DNA of 61,367 bases from the NCBI GenBank assembly GCA_052145775.1, contig JBKQNY010000091.1, positions 1-61,367 on the forward strand. The letters are read 5' to 3'. Below are positions 61,066-61,367 of this stretch, in pieces. Within the stretch, counting starts at the first letter, position 1. Every line of letters begins with the position of its first letter. The notes beneath the pieces are model-generated. The model ran no database searches. It was not told the origin of the DNA and worked only from the letters and a program-made list of their open reading frames with translations. The position numbers and the translations under genes were made by a program. This stretch comes from CAVYPR01 sp052145775 (GTDB lineage: Bacteria; Actinomycetota; Acidimicrobiia; Acidimicrobiales; RAAP-2).

Positions 61066-61367
61066 ATGGCCACCAGGGAATCATACGGGGCGGGGAGCAT
61101 GTCAGAGAGAGCGCCAGGCGTCTGGCGTCTGCGCGTCATGGTCAACGGCAAGCAGGTGCAGCGAACGTTCAGGGGAACGAGGGCTGCGGCACGCAAGGCA
61201 CTAAAGGGGCTGGACGTGCGGCCCACCCCGCCAGCGGCGGACGTTCGGACGTTCGGTGACCTGCTGGACGAGTGGGTCAAACAGTGGGGTAACAAGTGGG
61301 CACCGAAGACGACGGCCGAGAACGTGCGCCAGATCGACCAGCGGATTCGTCCTCGGCTCGGCGATAT
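61066..61367 (+). CDS. Tyrosine-type site-specific integrase, N-terminal part (3' partial)
   Basis: The first 100 residues of a phage/ICE integrase cut by the window end. Residues about 14-50 are an AP2-like arm-DNA-binding domain (RAPGVWRLRVMVNGKQVQR, TFRGTRAAARKALKGLD), and about 60-100 the SAM-like core-binding domain (TFGDLLDEWVKQWGNKW, TTAENVRQIDQRI). The catalytic domain lies outside. It is next to a tRNA-Ser gene, the usual attachment target, and its codon choice (ACG, AAG, AGG Arg codons) looks less extreme than neighbouring genes, which fits acquisition. Confidence 0.85.
   Translation, partial: MATRESYGAGSMSERAPGVWRLRVMVNGKQVQRTFRGTRAAARKALKGLDVRPTPPAADVRTFGDLLDEWVKQWGNKWAPKTTAENVRQIDQRIRPRLGD

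Noticed and set aside
61080..61295. Minus-strand frame over the integrase start
   Set aside because: The plus-strand frame encodes a recognisable integrase N-terminus; the opposite frame matches nothing.

Overview
The window is very GC-rich (roughly 70 % by eye), gene-dense and uses many GTG and some TTG starts. CarD, HemQ, GpgS, OtsAB, a CsoR-type regulator, a CIRCE-controlled groEL and a CGAAC-N4-GTTCG LexA box before recA point to an actinobacterium. I lean towards a deep-branching, probably uncultured lineage such as Acidimicrobiia, but the class is an inference. A striking feature is that about twenty genes have a NANNNT box (mostly TANNNT) ending only 6-8 nt before the start codon, which suggests leaderless mRNAs are the norm here.

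Region by region: 1-2536 is a CarD / MEP-isoprenoid / rRNA-methylation block (carD, ispD, ispF, rlmB). 2607-6259 holds a LytR_C-domain protein and an osmolyte set (otsB convergent with otsA, then gpgS). 6325-8065 is a SAM-riboswitch-controlled operon of a threonine-synthase-like PLP enzyme and a MoaD/ThiS-like sulfur carrier. It is followed by CIRCE-groEL (8118-9941), then hemQ-larE-NIL (9984-11769). 11777-13739 holds two GNAT proteins, a small Cys protein and a Nudix protein. 13844-19415 is catabolic (amidohydrolase, cytochrome P450, ureohydrolase, PLP decarboxylase) with a decayed gene remnant between the first two. 19517-24607 carries a LOG protein, a secreted TAP-like hydrolase, larC-larB and the divergent pheA. 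24724-29081 is a run of membrane proteins (two DMT permeases, DedA, PLDc_N-like, a His-rich miniprotein). 29263-31404 is a CsoR-permease/YHS operon running into tRNA-Ser(UGA) and typA.

33025-44786 has a PD-(D/E)XK-like pair, a patatin, the giant helicase Lhr, 5-oxoprolinase subunits (pxpA, fused pxpBC), DUF4395, a TSUP permease and a frameshifted GNAT gene. 44866-52012 holds EthD, CYTH-CHAD, Nudix, stand-alone LigD polymerase, serB, a membrane protein, a TIGR00725 protein and a hexapeptide acyltransferase. 52082-54982 encodes a Tat-exported dimethylformamidase-like protein and a DUF3048 lipoprotein. 55074-60736 is a housekeeping block (recA, the divergent pair thpR/macrodomain, cinA, pgsA, rimO). 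The right edge (60850-61367) is a tRNA-Ser(GCU) next to the first part of a tyrosine-type integrase, so an integrated element probably starts here and continues outside the window.

Threads that connect loci: sulfur chemistry (SAM riboswitch, MoaD-like carrier, LarE, NIL protein); the nickel-pincer nucleotide cofactor (larE at 10.7 kb, larB and larC at 21.6-23.7 kb, no larA seen); stress regulation (CIRCE, LexA box, CsoR operator); and possible ADP-ribose-phosphate processing (2H phosphodiesterase divergent from a macrodomain).
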